Source: DMER01 sp003451645 (lineage in GTDB: Bacteria > Pseudomonadota > Alphaproteobacteria > Micropepsales > Micropepsaceae). Taken from it: a stretch of DNA of 64,000 nt. Positions 41,790 to 50,190 of the stretch are shown piece by piece; the first letter of the stretch is position 1; every line of letters starts with the position of its first letter. The stretch is from positions 1-64,000 of the forward strand of contig DALYLR010000010.1 in assembly GCA_031976175.1 (NCBI GenBank), in the 5' to 3' direction. The notes beneath the pieces were generated by a model that worked only from the letters and a program-made list of their open reading frames with translations, did not search any database and was not told where the DNA came from. The position numbers were made by a program, and so were the translations under genes.

Positions 41790-43187
41790 ATGAAGATTGT
41801 CACCCGCTTTGCGCCCTCGCCCACCGGCTTTCTGCATATTGGCGGCGCGCGCACGGCGCTGTTCAATTGGCTCTTTGCAAGGCGCCATGGCGGGCAATTC
41901 CGTCTGCGGATTGAAGACACCGACCGGCAGCGCTCGACGCAAGAGGCCATCGACGCGATCCTGCAAGGAATGCAATGGCTGGAGCTCGGCCATGACGACG
42001 AGATTGTTTATCAGTTCGCGCGGGCCAGCCGGCATGCCGAGGTCGCCCAGGACCTCCTGGCAAGGGGCCGCGCCTATCATTGCTATGCCACTGCCGAAGA
42101 GCTTGAGGATATGCGCACAAAGCAGCGCGAAGCGGGGTTGCCAGTGCGCTATGATGGCCGTTGGCGCGACCGCCCAGTCTCTGGCCCCGCGCCCAATACG
42201 CCGCCAGTCGTAAGGCTCAAGGCGCCGCAAACTGGCGAGACCATTGTACGGGACCATGTCCAGGGTGACGTCCGCTTCTCGAACGAGGTCCTGGATGACA
42301 TGGTCCTTCTGCGGTCTGACGGTACGCCCACCTACATGCTCGCTGTCGTCGTCGACGACTTCGATATGGGCGTCACCCATGTCATTCGCGGAGACGATCA
42401 CCTGACCAATGCCGCGCGGCAGATGCAGATCATTGAGGCGATGGACTGGCCGGTCCCGTATTATGCACATTTGCCGCTATTGCACGGCGAAGACGGCGCC
42501 AAGCTCTCAAAGCGTCATGGCGCACTGGGCATCCATGAATATGAGAATTTGGGCTACCTGCCCGAGGCCATGCGCAATTATCTGCTGCGCTTGGGTTGGA
42601 GCCATGGCGATGACGAGCTCATTACGACAGAGCAAGCGATCGCTTGGTTCAATCTTGAGAGCATTGGACAATCGCCGGCCCGGGTGGACTTCAAAAAGCT
42701 CGATAACATCAATGGCAATTACATGCGCGAGGCCAATGACGCGCGCCTTACGCGCGAAGTTATTCGCGTTCTCCATGGCCGGGGTACAGTGGTGCCTGCG
42801 TCGGCCGAAGACCGATTGACAGCCGCGATGCCGGGCCTGAAAGAGCGTGCGAAGACCCTCGTCGAATTGGCGGATGCCGTCTATTACTTGGTGACGGAAC
42901 GTCCCCTAACTCTGGATGACAAGGCCAAAACTCTTATCACCCCGGAAGCCCGCGCCCACCTCGCCGCAGCATTACCGGTGCTAACCAATACGAACTGGAC
43001 AGCACCCGAATTAGAACAAGCCCTCAAGACGTTTGCAGGCGAGCGAGGTGTAAAGCTGGGCAATTTGGCTCAACCTTTGCGCGCAGCATTGACCGGCCGC
43101 AGCACGTCGCCTGGCATTTTTGATGTTTTGGCTGTTCTGGGCCGAGAGGACTCTCTAGCGCGCATTCAAGATCAGCTGACGGCCTAG
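41790..43187 (+). CDS. gltX: Glutamyl-tRNA synthetase
   Basis: Class I aminoacyl-tRNA synthetase charging tRNA-Glu (and possibly tRNA-Gln for amidation, as in most alphaproteobacteria). The 465-residue protein has the HIGH-type motif APSPTGFLHIGGARTALF, LRIEDTDRQRS, a VVVDDFDMGVTHVIRGDDHL segment and the KMSKS-type KLSKRHGA (about 238-245), followed by an anticodon-binding helical domain. Alphaproteobacteria often carry two gltX copies; I cannot tell which this is. It is divergent from comEC and precedes gltA. Confidence 0.96.
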   Translation: MKIVTRFAPSPTGFLHIGGARTALFNWLFARRHGGQFRLRIEDTDRQRSTQEAIDAILQGMQWLELGHDDEIVYQFARASRHAEVAQDLLARGRAYHCYATAEELEDMRTKQREAGLPVRYDGRWRDRPVSGPAPNTPPVVRLKAPQTGETIVRDHVQGDVRFSNEVLDDMVLLRSDGTPTYMLAVVVDDFDMGVTHVIRGDDHLTNAARQMQIIEAMDWPVPYYAHLPLLHGEDGAKLSKRHGALGIHEYENLGYLPEAMRNYLLRLGWSHGDDELITTEQAIAWFNLESIGQSPARVDFKKLDNINGNYMREANDARLTREVIRVLHGRGTVVPASAEDRLTAAMPGLKERAKTLVELADAVYYLVTERPLTLDDKAKTLITPEARAHLAAALPVLTNTNWTAPELEQALKTFAGERGVKLGNLAQPLRAALTGRSTSPGIFDVLAVLGREDSLARIQDQLTA

Positions 43188-43240
43188 CCACATATTGCGC
43201 CAATACGGACACGTCATCACAAGATTGGGTAGCACGGGAT

Positions 43241-43272
43241 TGTGCAGTGCAAGGTGTGGCGTCGCCTGCACA
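43241..43272 (+). promoter_or_regulatory. Inverted repeat upstream of gltA
   Basis: TGTGCAG-N18-CTGCACA is a perfect 7+7 inverted repeat between gltX and gltA, 54 bases after the gltX stop and upstream of the candidate gltA promoter. It may be a 3' hairpin of the gltX transcript or an operator. No T-run follows. Confidence 0.27.
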
Positions 43273-43298
43273 TCCTTAATATATTGGAGGTGAGAATC

Positions 43299-43327
43299 TT
43301 GTTATGCCGCGTGACCGCGCATAATCC
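43299..43327 (+). promoter_or_regulatory. Candidate sigma-70 promoter for gltA
   Basis: TTGTTA at 43299-43304 is followed after 17 bases by TAATCC (43322-43327), or after 15 bases by CATAAT (43320-43325). The pair lies about 40 bases before the gltA ATG. The match is partial; the long spacer before gltA supports an independent promoter. Confidence 0.28.
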
Positions 43328-43368
43328 ACCTTCGCGTTTTGGCGCCGCACAAAAGGAGACGCACTGCC

Positions 43369-44703
43369 ATGGACACAAAGCCAACCAGCACCATTGGAGC
43401 AAGTAAGCCATCCGGCAAGGCGACGTTGACCTTCAAAGAGAAGTCGTTTGACCTGCCGGTTTATTCGGGCGTGACCGGACCGGATGTCGTGGATGTGCGC
43501 AAGCTCTACGCGCAGTCCGGCATGTTCACCTATGACCCTGGGTTTACCTCGACGGCCTCATGCGAAAGCGCGATCACCTATATCGATGGCGATGCGGGCA
43601 TCCTCGAGTACCGGGGCTATCCGATCGACCATCTGGCAGAGAAGTCCAACTTCGTGGAAGTCTGTTACCTGCTGCTGCATGGCGATCTGCCATCACCGGA
43701 GCAATTCAAGACTTTCGAGCGGCAGATCACGCTGCACACGATGGTGCACGAGCAGATCTCGATGTTCTACCGCGGCTTCCGTCGCGATGCGCATCCTATG
43801 GCGGTCATGTGCGGAGTGGCAGGCGCCTTGTCCGCATTTTATCACGACTCCACGGACATCCATGACGCCGATCAAAGGATGATCGCCAGCCATCGGATGA
43901 TCGCCAAAATGCCGACGATTGCGGCGATGGCGTACAAATATGCGATCGGCCAGCCTTTCGTGTATCCCCGCAATGATCTGTCCTACTCAGAGAATTTCTT
44001 GCGCATGTGTTTTGCGGTTCCAGCCGAGGAGTACCGGATAAATCCGGTCTTGGCGCGTGCAATGGATCGCATCTTCATTCTGCACGCGGATCATGAGCAG
44101 AACGCCTCCACCTCGACTGTTCGCCTTGCGGGTTCTTCTGGTGCAAATCCGTTTGCGTGTATCGCGGCGGGTATCGCGTGCCTGTGGGGTCCCGCCCACG
44201 GTGGCGCCAACGAAGCGGCCCTGAAGATGCTGATGGAAATCGGCTCGGTCGACCGCATTCCAGAGTTTATCAAGCGCGCCAAGGAACCAGGCGGCGAGTT
44301 CCGGATCATGGGCTTCGGCCACAGGGTATACAAGAACTACGATCCGCGGGCTAAGGTAATGCAGAAGACCTGCCACGAAGTGCTCGATGTACTCGGTGTC
44401 CGGAACGACCCCTTGCTCAAAGTGGCGATGGAGCTTGAGCGGATTGCCCTTCAAGACGATTACTTCGTGCAGAAGAAACTCTATCCCAACATCGACTTCT
44501 ATTCCGGCATCACGCTGCGAGCGCTTGGGTTCCCGACCTCAATGTTCACTGTGCTGTTCGCCGTGGCGCGCACTGTGGGTTGGATTGCGCAATGGCGTGA
44601 GATGATCGAGGACCCTGGTCAGAAAATTGGACGCCCGCGTCAGCTCTATATTGGCGAAACCAAGCGCGAATTCGTGCCCCTTGCTAGCCGGGCCTCCACC
44701 TAA
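43369..44703 (+). CDS. gltA: Citrate synthase
   Basis: Condenses acetyl-CoA and oxaloacetate, the entry step of the TCA cycle. A 444-residue hexameric-type enzyme with YIDGDAGILEYRGYPIDHLA, active-site residues in FILHADHEQNAST, WGPAHGGANEAAL, MGFGHRVYKNYDPRA and the Asp of the PNIDFYSG stretch. ATG 43369 has AGGAGA about ten bases upstream and so is preferred over a TTG at 43339. It uses the acetyl-CoA made by the pdh complex encoded at 15835-21408. The stop is 14 bases before the N run. Confidence 0.97.
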   Translation: MDTKPTSTIGASKPSGKATLTFKEKSFDLPVYSGVTGPDVVDVRKLYAQSGMFTYDPGFTSTASCESAITYIDGDAGILEYRGYPIDHLAEKSNFVEVCYLLLHGDLPSPEQFKTFERQITLHTMVHEQISMFYRGFRRDAHPMAVMCGVAGALSAFYHDSTDIHDADQRMIASHRMIAKMPTIAAMAYKYAIGQPFVYPRNDLSYSENFLRMCFAVPAEEYRINPVLARAMDRIFILHADHEQNASTSTVRLAGSSGANPFACIAAGIACLWGPAHGGANEAALKMLMEIGSVDRIPEFIKRAKEPGGEFRIMGFGHRVYKNYDPRAKVMQKTCHEVLDVLGVRNDPLLKVAMELERIALQDDYFVQKKLYPNIDFYSGITLRALGFPTSMFTVLFAVARTVGWIAQWREMIEDPGQKIGRPRQLYIGETKREFVPLASRAST

Positions 44704-44717
44704 GGATTAAGTTGCTG

Positions 44718-44727
44718 NNNNNNNNNN
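44718..44727. other. Run of 10 Ns (assembly gap or scaffold join)
   Basis: Ten N characters separate gltA from the next ORF. The true length of missing sequence is unknown. Synteny (gltX-gltA followed by convergent lpxB) agrees with relatives, so the join is probably correct, but sequence such as the gltA terminator is lost. Confidence 0.98.
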
Positions 44728-44967
44728 ATGGCACGCACTGGCCATACCGGTTCTAGGCAGAATGGTGCCGCCGCATCAGGCGGCACCACAGAGGCCATTT
44801 ATCCCGTTTGGCGTCGCGGGAGAGCCCTGCGGCAGTTCTATGCAAATGACAATGCCCCACCCTGGCCCGAGCGGTTGCTGACAATTCTGCGCAGGCGGCG
44901 TGTCAAGATGGTCGCGGCCTTCATCGCCCTCACCGCCAGTTTGGTGTTGTTGACGCATGCTTGGTAA
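44728..44967 (+). CDS. Small hypothetical membrane-tail protein beside the gap
   Basis: A 79-residue ORF whose ATG is the first codon after the Ns, so the true start may be upstream in the missing sequence. The product has a low-complexity N-terminus, a middle YANDNAPPWPERLLTILRRR and one probable membrane helix near the end (VAAFIALTASLVLLTHA). I recognise no family. It converges on lpxB with five bases between stops. It may be real or chance. Confidence 0.4.
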   Translation: MARTGHTGSRQNGAAASGGTTEAIYPVWRRGRALRQFYANDNAPPWPERLLTILRRRRVKMVAAFIALTASLVLLTHAW

Positions 44968-44972
44968 AGCAA

Positions 44973-46157
44973 TCAGCGGCCACTAAGTGCCAGGATCGCA
45001 CGGGCCGCCCGCGAAGACGGCTGTTCCGCGCCATGGCCCAATTTCCTTAGTGCCTCTTCGGCAGCACCGATCTGCGTCATCCTCACGACAGGATTGGTCA
45101 GGAGACTGATCATTTCACGCGACAAGTTCTCGGCAGTACACTCTTCCTGGACGAATTCCGGAATCGCGGGCCGGTCCAGAATGATGTTGAGTAAGGTGAT
45201 GTACTTCACCGTCATGATCCTGCGCGCACCGGCGGCGGTCAGCCAGCCAACTTTATAACCAACGACTGTGGGCGTGGCGGTCAGCGCCAATTCAGTCGCC
45301 ACCGTTCCAGATGCCGCAAGTGCCACATTTGCTGCCTCAAATGCGGCCCATTTTTCCGTCGTATCCTCCGTGATTAGGACCCGCCGGCCCCATGCGGCAA
45401 CAGCCTCACGGACCTGAGCTGCGACGGTCTGTACGGTAGGAAGGATCAATGTCGCTGGGCCTGTGGCAGCCAGGGTGCGCTCGACCGCTTCACGGAACAC
45501 GGGCCATAGAAATCGGATTTCGCTGCGCCTGCTCCCGGGCAGCAAGACAATGACACGGTCGCTTGGCGTTAGGTGCAAGCGCTCCCGCAATGCAGCGCCC
45601 AAGCCAGGCGGGGGCGCCCGTTCAATAACGGGGTTCCCAACAAACGTTGCGGCTAACCCTACTTTCTCATACATCGGCACTTCGAAGTCGAAAAGGCACA
45701 GGATGTGATCGAACACGCGAGCCATGGCTTTCGCCCTGCCCGGCCGCGACGCCCAGATTTGCGGTGACACATACTTCACCACTTTCAGTCCGGGGGCGTG
45801 TTTCTTGATGCGGCCCGCAACCCGGCGCATGAAGTCCGTCGAATCAATCAGTACACAGATGTCTGGCTTGTGCTCGATGGCAAAGCTTGCGGTCTGGCGG
45901 ATCCGGCTCAGCAGTTGAAGAAATCGTGGCGCCACATCGCGCACACCCATTACGGCCGTCTCATCGATCGAGAACAGTGACTGCAGTCCCATAGCGCGCA
46001 TGTCGCGCCCGCCTACCCCAATCAAGGTGACGCGGCCCTGTGTTATCGCCTTCAGCTGCGCCATGATTTGGGCACCAAGCGCGTCGCCAGATGGTTCCCC
46101 GGCCACGAGCATGATCCTGAGAGGGCGCTCAGAAACCCCACTGATCTGCCCCGTCAT
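44973..46157 (-). CDS. lpxB: Lipid-A-disaccharide synthase
   Basis: Joins UDP-diacylglucosamine and lipid X to give the lipid A disaccharide. The 394-residue GT-B/GT19 enzyme has MLVAGEPSGDALGAQIM, the DETAVMGV segment, LIDSTDFMRRVA, KYVSPQIWASRPGR, LPGSRRSEI and AASGTVATELALTATPTVVGYK. Its start overlaps the lpxI stop. It is the last gene of the envelope block. Confidence 0.96.
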   Translation of the reverse strand: MTGQISGVSERPLRIMLVAGEPSGDALGAQIMAQLKAITQGRVTLIGVGGRDMRAMGLQSLFSIDETAVMGVRDVAPRFLQLLSRIRQTASFAIEHKPDICVLIDSTDFMRRVAGRIKKHAPGLKVVKYVSPQIWASRPGRAKAMARVFDHILCLFDFEVPMYEKVGLAATFVGNPVIERAPPPGLGAALRERLHLTPSDRVIVLLPGSRRSEIRFLWPVFREAVERTLAATGPATLILPTVQTVAAQVREAVAAWGRRVLITEDTTEKWAAFEAANVALAASGTVATELALTATPTVVGYKVGWLTAAGARRIMTVKYITLLNIILDRPAIPEFVQEECTAENLSREMISLLTNPVVRMTQIGAAEEALRKLGHGAEQPSSRAARAILALSGR

Positions 46158-47026
46158 GATGCGGGTCTTTCAAAGCCCAGAATGAACATGCCATGGTCAT
46201 CGGCAAGCGCTGCCATTGCCGCTTGATCGAGAGCAAGCGCACCTTGCGCTTCAACTGCGAGACCGGACAGTCCAGCCTGCTCCATGCGGCGGATAGTTTC
46301 GACCCCGACCGTGGGCAGATCTATTCGACGCTCCTGGCCCGGCTTCGACATCTTGACCAGCACTCCAGATGATCTGAGGGCGGACGATCCCGCCTGACGC
46401 AGCATGGCCACACGGTCCAGCATCCGGTCGGTTCCTTCGGCCGCTTCAACCGCCAAGACTAGTCCGTTTGCGACGACAGCACCTTGACCGATATCAAGCG
46501 CGCCCAGCGTTGAAACGACCTGGATGGCCCGCTTGATGTCTAGATGATCTTGGTCCGAGGGCTGAGTATCTGTCCACACGCCCGCGGGCGCCAAAAGGCT
46601 CTTTAGCACATCGTTGGGACCAACGACCTTGTAGCCATAGCCCTCCATCTCTCGCACGATGAAGCTGAGCAGGGCGTCGTCCCCCTTGGCTCCAGCCATG
46701 GCCAGCCGCGGCAGGAGCTTCATGCCCGTCCAGTCGACGCGCAGGCCGGCGAAGTTGGGGGGCTGCACGCGCCCGCAGAAGACGAGCTCGCCCGCGCCTT
46801 CGTGCTTCAAAAGGTCGAGTGCCTTGCCGGCCTCACCCAACGCTATCCAATGATGGGGATGGGCCGAAATCTGATCGCCCGCAAAACCTTTGAGACCTAG
46901 GATGACATAGGGACGGCCAGAGCCCCGGCAGGTCTCGGCGAGGCGAAAGGGCATGTCGCCGCCGCCTGCGATAATCGCAAGCTTAGGAAGGGAGCCCTCC
47001 TGATCCAGTGTTTGAGGGCCAGACAC
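46154..47026 (-). CDS. lpxI: UDP-2,3-diacylglucosamine pyrophosphatase LpxI
   Basis: Hydrolyses UDP-2,3-diacylglucosamine to lipid X; the alphaproteobacterial replacement of LpxH. The 290-residue protein has KLAIIAGGGDMPFRLAE at the start, GRVQPPNF, AKGDDALLSFIVREMEGYGY, GQGAVVANGLVLAVEAAEGTDRML and VLVKMSKPGQERRIDLPTVG. The start is GTG at 47026 with AGGG upstream; no ATG is available nearby. It lies six bases after lpxA and overlaps lpxB by four. Confidence 0.95.
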   Translation of the reverse strand: MSGPQTLDQEGSLPKLAIIAGGGDMPFRLAETCRGSGRPYVILGLKGFAGDQISAHPHHWIALGEAGKALDLLKHEGAGELVFCGRVQPPNFAGLRVDWTGMKLLPRLAMAGAKGDDALLSFIVREMEGYGYKVVGPNDVLKSLLAPAGVWTDTQPSDQDHLDIKRAIQVVSTLGALDIGQGAVVANGLVLAVEAAEGTDRMLDRVAMLRQAGSSALRSSGVLVKMSKPGQERRIDLPTVGVETIRRMEQAGLSGLAVEAQGALALDQAAMAALADDHGMFILGFERPAS

Positions 47027-47032
47027 TGAACC

Positions 47033-47836
47033 CTACAATACCCGTTCGGGCCGCGGCATACACAGCGCACGGTTGGCATGATCCGACCGGACAAAGTTCA
47101 CGATGTCCATGACAACGGCATTGGTGCCGAACTGTTCAGCCACGTCGGCAAGGCGCTCTTGAAAGGTGCCTTCTGGCGCGAAAAGGATGCGATAGGCTTG
47201 CCTGAGCGCATGGATCTGATCGCGGCTGAACCCACGCCGCTTGAGGCCCACCAAATTCAAGCCCGCCAAATGAGCCCGGTTGCCCATCACCGAACCATAG
47301 GGGATGAGATCGCCCTCAAGGCCCGCCATGCCGCCAACGAAGGCATGTTTGCCAATCCGGCTGAACTGATGTACGGCGGACGCTCCGCCAAGCCAAACAT
47401 AGTCGTCGATTTCAACATGGCCGCCTATCACCGCGTTATTGGCGAACACACAGTGCGCCCCAACACGGCAATCATGGGCGACATGGCTGCCCGCCATGAA
47501 CATGCTGCGCTCGCCGACCTGTGTGACGCCGCTGCCAGTCACGGTGCCAGGGTTCATGGTCACATGCTCGCGGACAAGGCAATGAGCTCCAATCACCAAT
47601 TGGGTGTCCTCACCTTTGTAGGCTAAACTCTGCGGCGGTGAACCCAGTGATGCGAATGGATGAACGACAGTGCCCGCGCCCAGCGTAGTCCGGCCATCCA
47701 CGCAAACATGCGCAATTAGCCTCACGCCATCGCCAAGTGACACGCGAGGGCCCACCACGCAATAGGGACCAATCTCAACATCCGAGCCAAGTACGGCCCC
47801 TGGCTCGACGACCGCAGTTGCGTGAATTTTTGACAT
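47033..47836 (-). CDS. lpxA: UDP-N-acetylglucosamine acyltransferase
   Basis: First step of lipid A synthesis, acylating UDP-GlcNAc with a 3-hydroxyacyl-ACP. The 267-residue left-handed beta-helix protein has hexapeptide repeats (VEPGAVLGSDVEIGPYCVVG and more), the catalytic His in SHVAHDCRVG, and the C-terminal helical region (LNLVGLKRRGFSRDQIHALR). A TTG at 47896 would add 20 non-conserved residues; ATG 47836 is the family start (MSKIHATAVV). Confidence 0.96.
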   Translation of the reverse strand: MSKIHATAVVEPGAVLGSDVEIGPYCVVGPRVSLGDGVRLIAHVCVDGRTTLGAGTVVHPFASLGSPPQSLAYKGEDTQLVIGAHCLVREHVTMNPGTVTGSGVTQVGERSMFMAGSHVAHDCRVGAHCVFANNAVIGGHVEIDDYVWLGGASAVHQFSRIGKHAFVGGMAGLEGDLIPYGSVMGNRAHLAGLNLVGLKRRGFSRDQIHALRQAYRILFAPEGTFQERLADVAEQFGTNAVVMDIVNFVRSDHANRALCMPRPERVL

Positions 47837-47913
47837 GTTTGAAACTTCTTGGGAGAACAGTTGATGAGTGTCTTTAGCGCGAGGACTTTGTAGCAACGGG
47901 GCTGCGAAGCGCC

Positions 47914-48417
47914 CTAATTTCCGGTGGCGGACTCCTTTGCGCCGCCATCAACGATCATCGCACTGTATTCGGCCTCAGCGCATAATTTTCCGTCTACAAA
48001 TGCCTCGCCCGAAAAACGGAACACTTGTCCGCGCGAGCGCATGAGTTTCACAGGGATTTCCAGCACATCGCCTGGACCGACCGGCCTGCGAAAACGTCCC
48101 TTGTCAACAGTCATAAAGTAGACGATTTTTCCATCCGCATTTTGGCCCAGTGCATTCATGACCAAGGCGCCAGCTGTTTGTGCCATCGCTTCGATGATCA
48201 AGACGCCGGGCATCACCGGCCATCCAGGAAAGTGTCCGGCAAAAACTGGATCGCTCATCGAAACAGCCTTGATGCCCGTTCCGCTCTCCATGCCGCGCAC
48301 CTTGATCAAGCGGTCGATCAACAACATCGGCGGGCGGTGCGGCAAAAGCCGCATGATCTGGCGCGTATCTAGAACATCGGCTGCAGCGTCGTCAGGATTA
48401 GGGTTCACGCTCATCAT
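47914..48417 (-). CDS. fabZ: 3-hydroxyacyl-[ACP] dehydratase FabZ
   Basis: Dehydrates 3-hydroxyacyl-ACP in fatty acid elongation. The 167-residue hot-dog protein has LLPHRPPMLLIDR, GHFPGWPVMPGVLIIEAMAQ (catalytic His and Glu) and FMTVDKGRFRRPVGPGD. Competes with LpxA/LpxD for 3-hydroxyacyl-ACP, which explains its place in the lpx block. Its start lies 20 bases inside the lpxD 3' end; a second ATG follows the first. Confidence 0.96.
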   Translation of the reverse strand: MMSVNPNPDDAAADVLDTRQIMRLLPHRPPMLLIDRLIKVRGMESGTGIKAVSMSDPVFAGHFPGWPVMPGVLIIEAMAQTAGALVMNALGQNADGKIVYFMTVDKGRFRRPVGPGDVLEIPVKLMRSRGQVFRFSGEAFVDGKLCAEAEYSAMIVDGGAKESATGN

Positions 48418-49444
48418 CGAATTTCCGCCTTTTCGCCAAGCGGCTCAGCGATGCGACCTCTCGCCGCCATTGGCGAATGGGCCTCGCCGGATAACCGCCA
48501 TAGGCCTCTCCGCCAGGCAAAGAGTGGCTCACGCCCGCCTTCGCCGCAACTTGTGACTTGTGGCCAATTTGCATGTGATCCGCAACCCCCACTTTGCCGC
48601 CCAGCACCACTTGATCCCCAATCCGGGCGCTGCCCGAGATACCAACTTGAGAGGCAAAGATGGAATACCGGCCCACACTCACATTGTGCGCGATCTGCAC
48701 CAGATTATCGATCTTCGTCCCCTCGCCAATAACGGTGTCGCCAAGCGCACCGCGGTCGATGCAGGAATTGGCGCCAATTTCGACATGGTCCTGAATGATG
48801 ACACGTCCCAACTGCGGGACCTTGGTCAGCCCAGACGGTGAAGGCGTAAAGCCAAACCCATCGCAGCCGACACGCGCGCCCGGCTTGATGGTCACGTGAT
48901 CGCCGATCAGCGCACAAATAATGGTCGCAGAAGCGCCGATACGGCAATCCTGGCCGATACGCACACCGCGGCCAAGCACAGCGTTGGGACCGATAACGCT
49001 ACGCGCGCCGATCTCGACATCGGGGCCAATAAAGGCGCCAGGCATTACGCAGGCATCGGGCCCAAGCCTGGCGCTTTTGGATATTGCTGACAATTGGCCC
49101 CTGTCTCCAACGATCATGTTGGCGGCGTCTGGATAAAGCGCAGACGCAACAAGACAAAAAGCGAACTGAGGCATACGCGTGACGAGAGCAATCGTGCCAT
49201 CCGGCACAGCCGGCCTGAGGGCCGCCGACACGAAGACAGCCCGCGCCTGCGTATTGGCAAGCGCTGCGCGATATGTAGGCCGCTCGCAATAAGAGAGGTG
49301 TTCTGCGCTAGCGGCATCAAGGCTCGCAACGTCTCGGACAACTTCTGCAAGCTGCACCGAGGGTGGAGCCTCACATGACGAGAGCCGTACGATCTCTTCG
49401 ATCGTCAGCGGCCCTCGATACTCATAGAAGCGCGGATCAGCCAA
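48398..49444 (-). CDS. lpxD: UDP-3-O-(3-hydroxyacyl)glucosamine N-acyltransferase
   Basis: Third step of lipid A synthesis. The 348-residue protein has an N-terminal uridine-binding domain (to about 100), hexapeptide-repeat beta-helix (about 105-320) with GARVGCDGFGFTPSPSGLTKVPQ and the catalytic His region VQIAHNVSVGRYS, and a C-terminal helix. The start is TTG at 49444; MADPRFYEYRGPLTIEEI matches the family start and no ATG is close. It lies 15 bases after ompH. Confidence 0.95.
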   Translation of the reverse strand: MADPRFYEYRGPLTIEEIVRLSSCEAPPSVQLAEVVRDVASLDAASAEHLSYCERPTYRAALANTQARAVFVSAALRPAVPDGTIALVTRMPQFAFCLVASALYPDAANMIVGDRGQLSAISKSARLGPDACVMPGAFIGPDVEIGARSVIGPNAVLGRGVRIGQDCRIGASATIICALIGDHVTIKPGARVGCDGFGFTPSPSGLTKVPQLGRVIIQDHVEIGANSCIDRGALGDTVIGEGTKIDNLVQIAHNVSVGRYSIFASQVGISGSARIGDQVVLGGKVGVADHMQIGHKSQVAAKAGVSHSLPGGEAYGGYPARPIRQWRREVASLSRLAKRRKFDDEREP

Positions 49445-49459
49445 TGCCCGCCTGCAAGC

Positions 49460-50170
49460 CTATTGGGCTGGCGCTGGGGCGGCGGGACGCGGTGCGGCCG
49501 GCGCAGCGGCTGGACGTGCGCCCGCAGGAGCTGCTGCGGCCGCAGGTGCTCCTTTCACTGGCGTCACGGTTACCTTTGGCAGACGCGAGTCGAGGCGCTG
49601 GATGGCCACTTGCGTTACATCAAGATCAACCGAACCCAGGACCACCATGCCGCGGTCAAGCAAAAGGTTTGCGCCACGCTCAACCATCATTTGCTCCAAG
49701 ATAGGCCCAAGGGCCGCTTCCAATTGCTGACGGGCCTTGTTCATGCCGCCTTGGATCTCGCCTTGACGATCTTGGACCTTCTTTTGGAACGCCTGGCGGC
49801 GGCCCTCGAGTTCCTTGCGTTTGGCTTCACGCGCTTCCGGGGCCAAGAGCTGGAATTGCGCCTGCAGACCTTGAATATCGTCCTGCAGCTTCTTGTTCTC
49901 TGGGGCGTAGTCCGCCTCCATCTTCTTCGCCAAGCCTTCAACCTGCTTGAAGATGTCCTTACCCACGGTCGAATTGCGGATGATCGCACTGCGATCCACA
50001 AACAAGATCACGGCAGGTCCAGCCTTCGCAGCGGGGGCAGCCGCAGCAGGCCGTGGTGCTGCAGCCGGCGCGGCAGGTGCCGCTGGTGCTTGGGCATGAG
50101 CAGCGTTCATCATAAATGCCGAGAGAAATACAGCGGCGGCAGAGGCCACCATGGCCTTTTTGATCTTCAT
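49460..50170 (-). CDS. ompH: OmpH/Skp-family periplasmic chaperone
   Basis: Skp-like trimeric holdase for outer-membrane proteins. The 236-residue precursor has a signal peptide (MKIKKAMVASAAAVFLSAFM, cleavage after AHA near residue 26), Ala/Pro-rich segments at both ends, the OmpH core with ILFVDRSAIIRNSTVGKDIF, a long charged coiled coil (about 75-160; AREAKRKELEGRRQAFQKKV) and GANLLLDRGMVV. The Ala/Pro tails are longer than in E. coli Skp. Start at ATG 50170 with GGAG upstream. It follows bamA by 20 bases, the canonical bamA-ompH-lpxD order. Confidence 0.92.
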   Translation of the reverse strand: MKIKKAMVASAAAVFLSAFMMNAAHAQAPAAPAAPAAAPRPAAAAPAAKAGPAVILFVDRSAIIRNSTVGKDIFKQVEGLAKKMEADYAPENKKLQDDIQGLQAQFQLLAPEAREAKRKELEGRRQAFQKKVQDRQGEIQGGMNKARQQLEAALGPILEQMMVERGANLLLDRGMVVLGSVDLDVTQVAIQRLDSRLPKVTVTPVKGAPAAAAAPAGARPAAAPAAPRPAAPAPAQ

Positions 50171-50190
50171 AGGAATGCTCCGAGACAAGG

